Below, piece by piece: positions 1 through 7,218 of a DNA stretch of 38,130 nt; within the stretch, counting starts at the first letter, position 1, and every line of letters starts with the position of its first letter. The DNA is from Lentzea albidocapillata subsp. violacea (lineage in GTDB: Bacteria; Actinomycetota; Actinomycetes; Mycobacteriales; Pseudonocardiaceae): NCBI RefSeq assembly GCF_900100275.1, contig NZ_FNET01000026.1:69602-107731 (forward strand), given 5' to 3'. A model generated the notes under the pieces. The model had not been told where the DNA came from and did not search any database. It worked only from the letters and a program-made list of their open reading frames with translations. Position numbers and translations under genes: made by a program.

Positions 1-325
1 CCGCAAGTCCGAGGCGCAGGCGGTCGCCGACCGCACGTCCATGTAGCCGAGTTCGCGTCGGCCATACAGCCGGGTTCGCGTTGGCGAGGTGTTCGGCGAA
101 CTGGTGCGGCGCTTGCCCGACTCGTGGTTCGGGCGGCCGGGGGCGATGCCCGAGTGGGCACGGGGCGTGCTTGGAGCAGGCCCAAGCGCCACCCGTTCGA
201 GTGAATTAGGCCTGGCGACCGGGCAGAGAGGGGGTTCGAAGCGGCTTTGTGAGGCTCGGGAAGCTTCCCGGTACGGGTGTTCGGCAGCCCGGCACTCGCC
301 AGGCTGCTGAGTGATCGAGGTGCGG
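1..325. other. Window edge, no supported gene
   Basis: This stretch lies downstream of whiG (minus strand). A plus-strand frame open from the edge ends at a TAG at 44-46 and could be the last 14 codons of a truncated gene, but it is too short to identify. Two imperfect 16-bp direct repeats (CCGAGTTCGCGTCGGC near 48 and CCGGGTTCGCGTTGGC near 70) follow. A weak hairpin GCAGCC/GGCTGC with a 12-nt loop lies near 284-308 and could help end the whiG transcript. I see nothing else here. Confidence 0.3.
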
Positions 326-1321
326 TCAGGCCTCGGACTGCTCGTTGAGCTTCGTGCGCAGGCGCAGGACTGCGCGGGTGTGCAGCTGGCAGACCCTGGA
401 CTCGGTCACGCCGAGCACCTTGCCGATCTCGGCGAGGGTCAGGTTCTCGAAGTAGTAGAGGGTCACGACCACGCGGTCGCGCTCTGCCAGCTGGGCAATC
501 GCGTCGGCCAGCTGACGGCGGCTGTCCTGGTCGACGAGGCTCGCCACCGGGTCTTCGGCGGCGTCGTCGGGCAGCGACTCCGCCAGGGAGGAGCCGCCCT
601 TGTTCGGGGCGATCAGCTCGTCGAGGGCGACGACGCTGGTGAGCTGCAGCTGGCCGTAGAGCTCGCGGAGTTCGGCCAGGCCGATCTTGAGCTCTGCGGC
701 GAGCTCGCGGTCGGTGGGCGTGCGCTGCAGCTTCGCGCCGAGGCGTTCGAGGGCTCGTTCGACGTCGCGGGCCCGGCTGCGGACCGAGCGCGGCACCCAG
801 TCCTGCGAGCGCAGGTCGTCGAGGATCGCACCGCGGATGCGCTGCATGGCGTAGGTCTCGAACTTGAGGCCACGTTCCGGCTCGAACTTCTCGATCGCGT
901 CGACCAGGCCGAAGATGCCGGACTGGATCAGGTCGGCCACGTCCACGTGTGCGGGCAGGCCCGTGCCGACGCGGCCGGCGACGTACTTGACCAGCGGCGC
1001 GTAGTGCAGCACCAGGCGGTCGCGCTGGCTCTGGTCGCGGGACTCACCGTAGCTGCGCCACAGCGCGACGATGCCGGCCTCGACGTCGTCACCGGACCGC
1101 ACGTCCGCGCGCGTCACCGCAGTCGGAACGGCCACGGGCGTGCCGTTGACATGCGTGTTGGCACCGGGCTCGGGGGTCGCCTCGGTGCGTGGCGCGCCGT
1201 TCTGACGGTGCCCGTTGCTCGCCTGCTTAGACACTGGTGCGGGCAGGACGGGTTCAGGGGGCACGGTCGCCGTACGCGATCCTCCCCCTGCGGCGTCAGG
1301 AACGGGGGTGGGTTCGGTCAT
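326..1321 (-). CDS. whiG: WhiG-family sporulation sigma factor
   Basis: 331-residue sigma-70 family protein of the FliA/WhiG type, which in Streptomyces directs early aerial-hypha sporulation genes. After a disordered Pro/Ala/Thr-rich N-terminus of about 80 residues come region 2 (LVLHYAPLVKYVAGRV, then DLIQSGIFGLVDAIEKFE), region 3 (SQDWVPRSVRSRARDVERAL) and region 4 (VVTLYYFENLTLAEIGKVLG, ending TESRVCQLHTRAVLRLR). The N-terminal extension appears longer than in Streptomyces coelicolor WhiG, so a later start is possible, but ATG 1321 is the only obvious one. It overlaps the 3' end of xerC by 26 bp, which suggests cotranscription. No anti-sigma gene is adjacent. The assignment to WhiG rather than FliA rests on the actinobacterial setting. 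Confidence 0.93.
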   Translation of the reverse strand: MTEPTPVPDAAGGGSRTATVPPEPVLPAPVSKQASNGHRQNGAPRTEATPEPGANTHVNGTPVAVPTAVTRADVRSGDDVEAGIVALWRSYGESRDQSQRDRLVLHYAPLVKYVAGRVGTGLPAHVDVADLIQSGIFGLVDAIEKFEPERGLKFETYAMQRIRGAILDDLRSQDWVPRSVRSRARDVERALERLGAKLQRTPTDRELAAELKIGLAELRELYGQLQLTSVVALDELIAPNKGGSSLAESLPDDAAEDPVASLVDQDSRRQLADAIAQLAERDRVVVTLYYFENLTLAEIGKVLGVTESRVCQLHTRAVLRLRTKLNEQSEA

Positions 1322-2273
1322 GGATCGCCTTCAGCCGTTCGACAGTGACGTGTGTGTAAAGCTGAGTCGTTGCGAGCGTAGCGTGACCAAGCAGTTCTTG
1401 GACGGTGCGCAGGTCCGCTCCTCCTTCCAGCAAATGGGTCGCAGCGGAGTGGCGCAACCCGTGCGGCCCGATGTCCGGTGCGTCCGGTACCACGGCGACG
1501 ACCTCGTGCACCAGGGTTCGGACAGCCCGCTGGTTCAGCCGGCCGCCGCGGGCGCCGAGGAACAACGCCGGTGGCGAATCCGGTGCTACCAGGGCGTTTC
1601 GGCCCTCGTCCACCCATCGTCGCACCGCGCGCTCGGCAGGCACACCGAACGGCACGCTGCGCTCGCGACCACCTTTGCCCAGAACCCGAATCACCCTTAG
1701 GGAGTAGTCCACGTCGTCGAGATCAAGACCACAGAGTTCGGCCACGCGGATACCTGTGGCGTACAGCAACTCCACCACGGCCTGATCACGCAGCGCAACC
1801 GGATCGCCTTGGGACGCGCCAGAGGATACGGCCCTCATCGCGTCCTTGGCCTGGTCTTCGCGCAACACCGACGGCAGCGTCCGATGCGGCCGCGGAGCAG
1901 CCAGCCGAGGCCCTGGATCCGAGGCCATATGCCCTGCTCTGTGCGCCCACGCGGTGAACGTGCGCGAAGCAGCGGCGCGCCGCGCAAGTGTCGTGCGGCT
2001 CGCACCTGCAGTGCGTTGCGCGGCAAGCCACGACCGCAGATTGGTCAGGTCGATGCTCCCGAGTTCAGCGTTTTCCGGGATGTTCCCGGCGACATGTCCA
2101 AGCAAAGCCACCGCGTCACCGACGTAAGCGCGCACCGTGTGCGGCGACAGGTCACGCTCCAACATCAGGTGCCGTTCGTACTGCCGCAACACGTCTTCCA
2201 CGGTCGCCGGCAGTTTTTCGCGCAGGCGAACGAGGTCGACACGACGTGTCCGACCATGCGGCGGCGGGGACAT
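1296..2273 (-). CDS. xerC: Tyrosine recombinase XerC
   Basis: 325-residue tyrosine recombinase expected to resolve chromosome dimers at dif together with XerD. The N-terminal SAM-like core-binding domain (LRQYERHLMLERDLSPHTVR, about 28-47) precedes a catalytic domain with the first Arg in ATGIRVAELCGL, the His-x-x-Arg box HGLRHSAATHLLEGG and the nucleophile Tyr in QLYTHV near the C-terminus. All catalytic residues look intact. ATG 2273 is the only plausible start. A gap of about 400 bp separates it from dprA, and its last 26 bp lie inside whiG. XerC near dprA and yifB is the usual actinobacterial order, so this is a housekeeping Xer enzyme rather than a phage integrase. Confidence 0.94.
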   Translation of the reverse strand: MSPPPHGRTRRVDLVRLREKLPATVEDVLRQYERHLMLERDLSPHTVRAYVGDAVALLGHVAGNIPENAELGSIDLTNLRSWLAAQRTAGASRTTLARRAAASRTFTAWAHRAGHMASDPGPRLAAPRPHRTLPSVLREDQAKDAMRAVSSGASQGDPVALRDQAVVELLYATGIRVAELCGLDLDDVDYSLRVIRVLGKGGRERSVPFGVPAERAVRRWVDEGRNALVAPDSPPALFLGARGGRLNQRAVRTLVHEVVAVVPDAPDIGPHGLRHSAATHLLEGGADLRTVQELLGHATLATTQLYTHVTVERLKAIHDRTHPRS

Positions 2274-2669
2274 AGGCCAAGACGCTGCGCCAGTCGGGGC
2301 GTTTGGTCAAGTATCGCCACACCCCCGCGCCATTTGGGAGCGCTCTCATGATCCGGATCACGATAACGTTTCAACTCCCTGTGACGAGCAGCGGTTCGGC
2401 GGCACTTGCAGATCACCTTTCGGAGTAGCGACGGCCGCCGGTGCCACCGCCCGAACAGCCCAGGAATCGCTCGCCGCGCGGCGCGCAAGATCGCGCCCGA
2501 GCAGCTGCCGCCGTTCAGCACCGGCGCCGTTCCGACCTCACAGAGGCCCCGAGCAGGCGAAATGCGGTCCGCGCCACCCTGACGACAACCCGCCGAGCCG
2601 TCGACACCTCCCTTCAACAGAGGCGAAGCCGCAGGTCAGCCGCGACTGACTATCCACAATGGACGAAAA
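2274..2669. other. dprA-xerC intergenic region
   Basis: About 400 bp between the dprA stop and the xerC start. Both strands show only short overlapping frames with no recognisable protein, no convincing Shine-Dalgarno site and no strong terminator hairpin. It probably holds the xerC-whiG promoter, but I cannot point to clear -35/-10 boxes. Confidence 0.4.
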
Positions 2670-3821
2670 TCACCCCACCTCCAGCTTCTGCCAGCCCTGA
2701 TCAACCTGCATTGCGAGCCCCGCGAGTTCCAGTTCGGGCAACAACGCCCGCACCCGGTCCAACGGAACTCCGGACTCGACCGACACGGCCTCGTCGCTGA
2801 CGCCGCTGCGCTTCCCGAGGGCCTCGTACACCCTCATCGCCTCGCCCTGGGGTGCGCCGAGGTCGCTCTCCTTCTCATCGGGCCGGGTGGCGAGATCGTC
2901 ACCGAACCGCCCCACCGACTCGACGATCTCGGCCACCGAACTCACCGACTCGGCCTGCCCGTCCCGCAACAACTCGTGACAGCCGACCGAGCTCACCGAC
3001 GTCACAGGCCCCGGCACGACCATCAACGGCCGGCCCAGCGCAAGCGTGATCGCCGCCGTGTTCTTGGCTCCGCTACGCCGCCCGGCCTCCACGACCACGG
3101 TGCCGCCACCCAACGCGGCGATGAGCCGGTTGCGGGTGAGAAACCGATGCCGCGCAGGCGTCACGCCGGGTGGGTACTCGCTGACGATCAACCCTTCCCG
3201 CGCAACCCTGGCAAGCAGTCCCTGGTGCCCACCGGGATAGGCGATGTCCGCACCACACGCCAGCACCGCGATCGTCACCCCTCCAGCCCCCAGCGAGCCG
3301 CGATGAGCAGCACCGTCGATCCCGTAGGCGGCCCCGGAGACAACGGTCAGCCCCGCCAACGCCAATCCGTAGGCGAACTCGCCGGCAACGTGCTCGCCAT
3401 ATCCGCTGGCGGCCCGAGACCCGACCACGGCAACGGCCTTGTCCACCACGTCGGCCAGGAAGTGCGGTCCCCGCACCCAAAGCGCCAGCGGCTCGCCGCC
3501 ACATCGCCGAGCAGCGACGTTCTCGAGCGCGAGCAACGGCCACCGCGGCCACTCCTCGTCCTCGGGAATGACCAGCCGCCCACCACGCCGGACGATGAGG
3601 TCGAGGTCAGCGTGGGCGTGCTCCTCGGCCCGCCGCGCCGAGGTCTGGTTGGCCACCGACGGCGAAACCTCGCCGGCCCTCACCCGGTCCGCGGCCTCGA
3701 TCGGCCCGACTTCGGCGACCAGGGACGCAAGTGCCGCCGGATAGGGCTCCGCGACGCGCGACAGATAAGCCCTGGCCAGGCGAACGGCATCGGTGGCGGG
3801 TGCGGTCGGTGCTGTGGTCAC
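2670..3821 (-). CDS. dprA: DNA-processing protein DprA (Smf)
   Basis: 383-residue DprA/Smf protein, which in naturally transformable bacteria binds incoming single-stranded DNA and loads RecA. Its role in actinobacteria is less defined. A short N-terminal helical region (ARAYLSRVAEPYP) is followed by the Rossmann-like DprA domain: VGSRAASGYG, SGAAYGIDGAAHRGSL, CGADIAYPGGH, FLTRNRLIAALGGG and VPGPVTSVSSVGCHELL. A winged-helix-like C-terminus (about 315-383) follows. I chose GTG 3821 because its GTG overlaps the TGA of the upstream small frame (GTGA at 3818-3821) and because homologues begin shortly before ARAYLSRV. An in-frame ATG at 3914 would add 31 low-complexity residues. The next gene downstream is xerC. 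Confidence 0.93.
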   Translation of the reverse strand: MTTAPTAPATDAVRLARAYLSRVAEPYPAALASLVAEVGPIEAADRVRAGEVSPSVANQTSARRAEEHAHADLDLIVRRGGRLVIPEDEEWPRWPLLALENVAARRCGGEPLALWVRGPHFLADVVDKAVAVVGSRAASGYGEHVAGEFAYGLALAGLTVVSGAAYGIDGAAHRGSLGAGGVTIAVLACGADIAYPGGHQGLLARVAREGLIVSEYPPGVTPARHRFLTRNRLIAALGGGTVVVEAGRRSGAKNTAAITLALGRPLMVVPGPVTSVSSVGCHELLRDGQAESVSSVAEIVESVGRFGDDLATRPDEKESDLGAPQGEAMRVYEALGKRSGVSDEAVSVESGVPLDRVRALLPELELAGLAMQVDQGWQKLEVG

Positions 3822-3982
3822 CGGAACCACCACCAGGGCAACCAGCGCTGCCAGGCTTCGGGGCGCCACGGGTTCGGCGGGCTGACACCTGATGTGCGCC
3901 TCCGGACTGTGCATTGCAACTGCAGCAGTGCAGGCATCGCGGTGGTGATGGACGTCGTGGCGGGAATGAGGCGTCGGGCCAT
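3818..3982 (-). CDS. Trp-rich 54-codon frame coupled to dprA
   Basis: A small frame starts at ATG 3982 behind a strong ribosome-binding site (AAGGAG, 7-nt spacer). It encodes 54 residues and stops at TGA 3818-3820, sharing four bases with the GTG start of dprA. The N-terminal half is Ala/Thr/Arg-rich with no clear signal peptide. The last 18 residues hold six tryptophans (PWRPEAWQRWLPWWWFR). I do not recognise the protein. It could be a real small gene, a leader that loads ribosomes onto dprA by translational coupling, or an attenuation-type leader. The strong site in front of it, compared with none clear in front of dprA, is the main support. Confidence 0.5.
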   Translation of the reverse strand: MARRLIPATTSITTAMPALLQLQCTVRRRTSGVSPPNPWRPEAWQRWLPWWWFR

Positions 3983-4086
3983 GGCGGGGCTCCTTGTTCG
4001 GAGGGATTCACGGGGTTCGAGCGGGATGGCAGAGGGACGAGTAGGTGAGCGGGTCGGCCGCTGGGGAAGGGCGGGCGACCCGCTCG

Positions 4087-4214
4087 CACCGGACACGAGC
4101 CGAGGCTCGGAGATCGTGTCCGGTGGGTTCGGGCGCCTGGGTTGGGACAGGCGCCCGAACGTTTCAGTGGGGCGGGTGCCGGGCGCGGAGCGGGAGTGGG
4201 GCTCCGCGCCCGGC
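4087..4214. terminator. Array of three perfect hairpins
   Basis: Three inverted repeats follow one another. The first is 4087-4125, stem CACCGGACACGA with a 15-nt loop that itself contains GAGCC/GGCTC. The second is 4127-4160, stem GTTCGGGCGCCTG with an 8-nt loop. The third is 4178-4214, stem GCCGGGCGCGGAG with an 11-nt loop. All stems are 12-13 bp without mismatch. There is no T-tract, which is common for actinobacterial terminators. Being symmetrical they could act on either strand; yifB transcripts reach them first. Confidence 0.6.
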
Positions 4215-4409
4215 GGCATGGGGGAGGCCGGTTCGGGGTGACGCACGCCGAGGCGGCCTGGGACGGCGGGAGCGGGAGTGCGGCGGGTCTGAGAGAGGGG
4301 ATGGAGACGGCGGATGGAGACAGCGGCAGGGGTGAAGGCGCAGGTAGCGGAGATCGCGCTGCTGGGCGGAGACGCAGGTGGTGGTACTGGTGACGGTGCG
4401 GCGGGTCAG

Positions 4410-4510
4410 GCGAGCAGGCGAGCGGGCGGAGCAGGCGAGCGGGCGGTCAGGCGAGCGGGCGGTCAGGCGAGCGGGCGGTCAGGCGAGCGGGCGGAGCAGG
4501 CGAGCGGGCG
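4410..4510. repeat. 16/17-bp GC-rich tandem repeat
   Basis: Five full units of GCGAGCGGGCGGTCAG or its 17-bp variant ending GGAGCAG (4418-4434, 4435-4450, 4451-4466, 4467-4482, 4483-4499), flanked by partial units at 4410-4417 and 4500-4510. The mixed 16- and 17-bp lengths break any reading frame, so it is a non-coding minisatellite. The copies are near identical, which points to slippage or recent expansion. Confidence 0.9.
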
Positions 4511-4535
4511 CTCGCCGGGGACGAGCACCCGCTCG
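4501..4535. terminator. Hairpin at the end of the tandem repeat
   Basis: The arms CGAGCGGG-C-GCTCG and CGAGC-A-CCCGCTCG pair over 13 of 14 positions around a 7-nt loop. It starts inside the last partial repeat unit and could be a terminator for yifB or part of the hairpin cluster. Confidence 0.4.
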
Positions 4536-4746
4536 GCTGGGCCGGACGCGGAGTCGGGGCGTTGGAGCTCCGCGACCGGCGGCTTGGGGCGGGGCCTTAG
4601 AGCTCCGCATGTCGTAGTGGTGCGCTGGGGCGGGCTGTGGTGGCTGGAGCTGCCGAGGAAGGGCTGCGAGCTTGGGCGAGGCTGTGCCGTGCTGAGGGGT
4701 GTGGGTCGCTTGGAAGAGAACCGGCTTCGGTGGGGTGAGGGCGGGG

Positions 4747-6267
4747 TCAGGGGGCTCGGCGTTCTCGGAAGTGGAGGGCTGCGGCTACGTGGTCCTGGGT
4801 TGGGCGGTCGGCTTCTGCCAGGTCGGCGAGAGTCCAGGCGACGCGTAGGCAACGGTCGGCGCCTCTGCCCGTCAGGGCTCCTAGGGCTAAGGCTCGGTCC
4901 AGGAGGGCCGTTGTTGGCCTTGGGAGTGCGAACTCCCGGCGTAGGGCTGGGCCTGGCACGAGGGCGTTCGCCGGCCAGGTGTGGCCGTGGGCGGACCAGC
5001 GGGTGGCGGCTCTTGTCCTGGCCTTCAGGACTCTGGCTCTTACTACCGCTGTTGGTTCTGGTGGGGTGGCGTCTGCGTTCGCCATGGCCGTTGTCGCCCT
5101 CATCCGGACCCTCAGGTCCACGCGGTCGAGCAGCGGGCCGGAGAGGCGGGACTGGTAGCGGCGGCGGACTGTGGAGGTGCAGATGCAGTCCGTTTCCTTC
5201 GGTGGGGCGCAGGGGCACGGGTTTGTGGCGAGGATCAGCTGGAAGCGGGCCGGGTAGCGGGCTATGCCGTCTCGGCGCGGGATGCGGACCTCGCCCTCTT
5301 CCAGGGCTGTGCGGAGGGTGTCGATGGTCTTCTGGCCGAACTCGCAGGCCTCGTCCAGGAAGAGGACGCCCTTGTGGGCGCGGGAGGCGGCGCCTGGCTT
5401 CGCCATGCCGCTGCCGCCGCCGATCAAAGCCGCTATCGACGTCGTGTGGTGGACGTTGACGAACGGCGGGCTGGCTACGAGTGGGTAGTCGGAGGAGAGG
5501 ACGCCCGCTACCGAGTGGACGGCTGTCACCGCCAGCGATTCTTGGCGCGTCAGCGGTGGGAGGAGGCCGGGGAGGCGTTCGGCCAGCATCGTTTTGCCCG
5601 TGCCCGGCGGGCCCGTCAGGAGGAGGTGGTGGGCGCCTGCCGCGGCCACCTCCAGTGCCCAGCGGGCCTCTGGCTGGCCCACGACGTCGGCCAGGTCCGG
5701 GACGGCCGGGAGCGGCGGGTCGGCCGGCTGCGGTGGCGGGCGCAGCGGCACGGGCTCGCCGCGGAGCCAGGCCAGGACTTCGGCAAGGGTCTGGGCGCCG
5801 TGAAGGTCGATGCCGTCGACCAGAGCCGCTTCCGGCAGGACGTCCACCGGGACGATCGCTGTCGTGAGGCCCGCGCGGCGGGCTGCGAGCAGGGCGGGCA
5901 ACGCGCCGCGCACAGCGCGGACCCGGCCATCGAGGGCCAGTTCGCCCAGCAGGACGGTGGTGGCCAGGCGCTCGCACGGGACCGAGCCGCCGGCGGCGAG
6001 GGTGGCGCAGGCGATGGCGAGGTCGTAGCTGCTGCCGCCCTTGGGCAGGTTCGCCGGGGACAGGCCCAGGACGATGCGCTGCTTCGGCCACTCCTCCTCG
6101 CTGTTGCGGACCGCGGCCTTCACCCGCTCCTTCGACTCGTGCAAGGACGCGTCGGGCAGGCCCAGGAGGTGGGTGCGGGGCTGACCCACGCCCACGTCGG
6201 CCTCGATCTCGACCGCGATGCCGTCGACGCCGTAGAGGGCGACGGACCAGGCCTGCGCCAAGCCCAT
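4747..6267 (-). CDS. YifB/ComM-like Mg-chelatase-type AAA ATPase
   Basis: 506-residue protein of the YifB family (COG0606, ComM). In Gram-negative transformers ComM is a hexameric helicase that aids branch migration during DNA uptake; in actinobacteria the role is unproven. The N-terminal Lon-protease-like domain includes LGLPDASLHESKERV and LGLSPANLPKGGSSYDLAIA. The AAA module has Walker A GPPGTGKTMLAERLPGLLPP (about 218-237) and Walker B GVLFLDEACEF, where many family members have Pro instead of Cys. A C-terminal Mg-chelatase lid contains RGADRCLRVAWTLADL. ATG 6267 lies one base after the yraN stop, so the two are cotranscribed. Length is normal for the family. Confidence 0.93.
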   Translation of the reverse strand: MGLAQAWSVALYGVDGIAVEIEADVGVGQPRTHLLGLPDASLHESKERVKAAVRNSEEEWPKQRIVLGLSPANLPKGGSSYDLAIACATLAAGGSVPCERLATTVLLGELALDGRVRAVRGALPALLAARRAGLTTAIVPVDVLPEAALVDGIDLHGAQTLAEVLAWLRGEPVPLRPPPQPADPPLPAVPDLADVVGQPEARWALEVAAAGAHHLLLTGPPGTGKTMLAERLPGLLPPLTRQESLAVTAVHSVAGVLSSDYPLVASPPFVNVHHTTSIAALIGGGSGMAKPGAASRAHKGVLFLDEACEFGQKTIDTLRTALEEGEVRIPRRDGIARYPARFQLILATNPCPCAPPKETDCICTSTVRRRYQSRLSGPLLDRVDLRVRMRATTAMANADATPPEPTAVVRARVLKARTRAATRWSAHGHTWPANALVPGPALRREFALPRPTTALLDRALALGALTGRGADRCLRVAWTLADLAEADRPTQDHVAAALHFRERRAP

Positions 6268-6268
6268 C

Positions 6269-6643
6269 TCAGGCTCCCCGCAGGTGCTGCAGGCGCGGCT
6301 CGCCGGAGGGAGGCCAGGTGACCGAGATCAGGTCGACGCGGACGTTGCACCAGCCGACGCCGTGCGACGCGAGCCAGCGCAACGCCGTGCGGCGCAGGCG
6401 TGAGAGCTTGCGTTCGTCGACGGCCTCGTCCGGGCGGCCCCAGGCCGGGCCGGATCTGGTCTTGACCTCGCAGACGACCAGGCGGTCGCCCTCCACGGCC
6501 ACGACGTCGAGCTCACCGTCGCGGCACGTCCAGTTCCGCGACAGGACGACCAGGCCCTGCCCCTCCAGGTACCTGCACGCCAGATTCTCGCCCTGGCGCC
6601 CCATCTCCTGCTGCCTGGTCTCGACCAGTGCCTGTGCCACCAC
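6269..6643 (-). CDS. YraN family protein (UPF0102), nuclease-like fold
   Basis: 124-residue UPF0102/YraN protein with a predicted restriction-endonuclease-like fold. The conserved core is present: RQGENLACRYLEGQGLVVLS, then CRDGELDVVAVEGDRLVVCE and VKTRSG, giving the Glu/Asp...Glu-x-Lys arrangement of this nuclease superfamily. No biochemical role is established. GTG 6643 is preceded by GGGAGG at a workable distance; a second GTG follows directly at 6640. It sits one base upstream of yifB, an arrangement conserved in actinobacteria. Confidence 0.88.
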   Translation of the reverse strand: MVAQALVETRQQEMGRQGENLACRYLEGQGLVVLSRNWTCRDGELDVVAVEGDRLVVCEVKTRSGPAWGRPDEAVDERKLSRLRRTALRWLASHGVGWCNVRVDLISVTWPPSGEPRLQHLRGA

Positions 6644-6720
6644 TGCCCTCGCCTCCCTGCGGGTCGTTGGACACGACCTTGCAGGGCGGGACGGGGTGGG
6701 CGACCGGGCCGCGGGGAATC

Positions 6721-6747
6721 TGTGGACAACTCGGCGGCTGTGGACAA
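6721..6747 (-). promoter_or_regulatory. Two tandem DnaA-box-like 9-mers
   Basis: TGTGGACAA occurs at 6721-6729 and again at 6739-6747. On the minus strand both read TTGTCCACA, which matches the high-GC actinobacterial DnaA box. They are in the same orientation with starts 18 bp apart, in the 250-bp gap between the DUF2469 gene and yraN. They could be a DnaA titration or regulatory site. Two boxes are too few for an origin. Confidence 0.4.
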
Positions 6748-6806
6748 GTCGGCCGTTGTAGATCTTGGAACGGCGGAATCGTCGGTGGGGTGTGCTAGGA
6801 GCGTGG

Positions 6807-6883
6807 CCCGAAACGCTGCCGGGAGAACTCGCGGCCGCACGGGCTCAACGCGGCACCGCGGACGGCACCGCCAACGTTTCGGG
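6807..6883 (-). terminator. Inverted repeat downstream of the DUF2469 gene
   Basis: CCCGAAACG at 6807-6815 pairs with CGTTTCGGG at 6875-6883. The 59-nt interval is GC-rich and holds two copies of GGCACCGC. The structure lies just after the stop of the DUF2469 gene, so it is a candidate terminator or processing site separating the rpsP-DUF2469 run from yraN-yifB. Confidence 0.4.
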
Positions 6884-6894
6884 TCACTCCTGCC

Positions 6895-7218
6895 TCAGCT
6901 GGGGAAAGGGCCGCTCTCCGGCAGTCGGAGATCCGGCTTGTCCAGCTCTTCCACGTTCACGTCCTTGAACGTGATGACACGAACGTTCTTGACGAACCTC
7001 GCAGGGCGGTACATGTCCCACACCCACGCATCCGACATGCGCACCTCGAAGTACACCTCGCCGTCGGCGTTGCGCACCTGCACGTCCACCGAGTTGGCCA
7101 GGTAGAAACGCCGTTCGGTCTCCACGACGAACGAGAACTGGCTGACTATGTCGCGGTACTCCTTGTACAGCGACAGCTCCATCTCGGTCTCGTACTTCTC
7201 GAGATCCTCTGCACTCAT
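6895..7218 (-). CDS. DUF2469 domain protein
   Basis: 107-residue actinobacteria-specific DUF2469 protein. It begins MSAEDLEKYETEMELSLYKE and is acidic and helical in the first third, then carries beta-rich segments ending VITFKDVNVEELDKPDLRLP. The whole family length is present. Function is unknown, but the gene almost always follows rnhB in actinobacteria. Here its ATG (7216-7218) shares one base with the rnhB TAA, implying translational coupling. Confidence 0.92.
   Translation of the reverse strand: MSAEDLEKYETEMELSLYKEYRDIVSQFSFVVETERRFYLANSVDVQVRNADGEVYFEVRMSDAWVWDMYRPARFVKNVRVITFKDVNVEELDKPDLRLPESGPFPS

Larger units (their letters stand above)
3983..4746. other. Hairpin- and repeat-rich zone upstream of dprA
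   Basis: A 760-bp stretch between the yifB stop and the small frame before dprA with no supported gene. It contains three consecutive perfect hairpins (4087-4214), a 16/17-bp tandem repeat (4410-4510), a further hairpin at 4501-4535, and repeated GCGGAG/CTCCGC pairs around 4548-4610. Long open frames on both strands here are low-complexity products of the GC-rich repeats. The hairpins lie downstream of yifB in its direction of transcription, so transcription termination is the simplest role. Confidence 0.6.

Noticed and set aside
225..245. tRNA T-loop-like GGTTCGAA
   Set aside because: No matching T-stem, acceptor stem or anticodon arm can be formed around it.
1296..2273. Phage or integron integrase
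   Set aside because: The sequence and the dprA-xerC-whiG order match housekeeping XerC, and no att-like duplication or phage gene is adjacent.
4410..4510. Possible CRISPR array
   Set aside because: Repeats abut with no unique spacers and units are only 16-17 bp; this is a minisatellite.
4314..5459. Plus-strand frame of about 380 codons across the yifB 3' end and the tandem repeat
   Set aside because: Gly/Arg/Leu low-complexity translation produced by GC-rich repeats and by antisense yifB; no ribosome site or domain.
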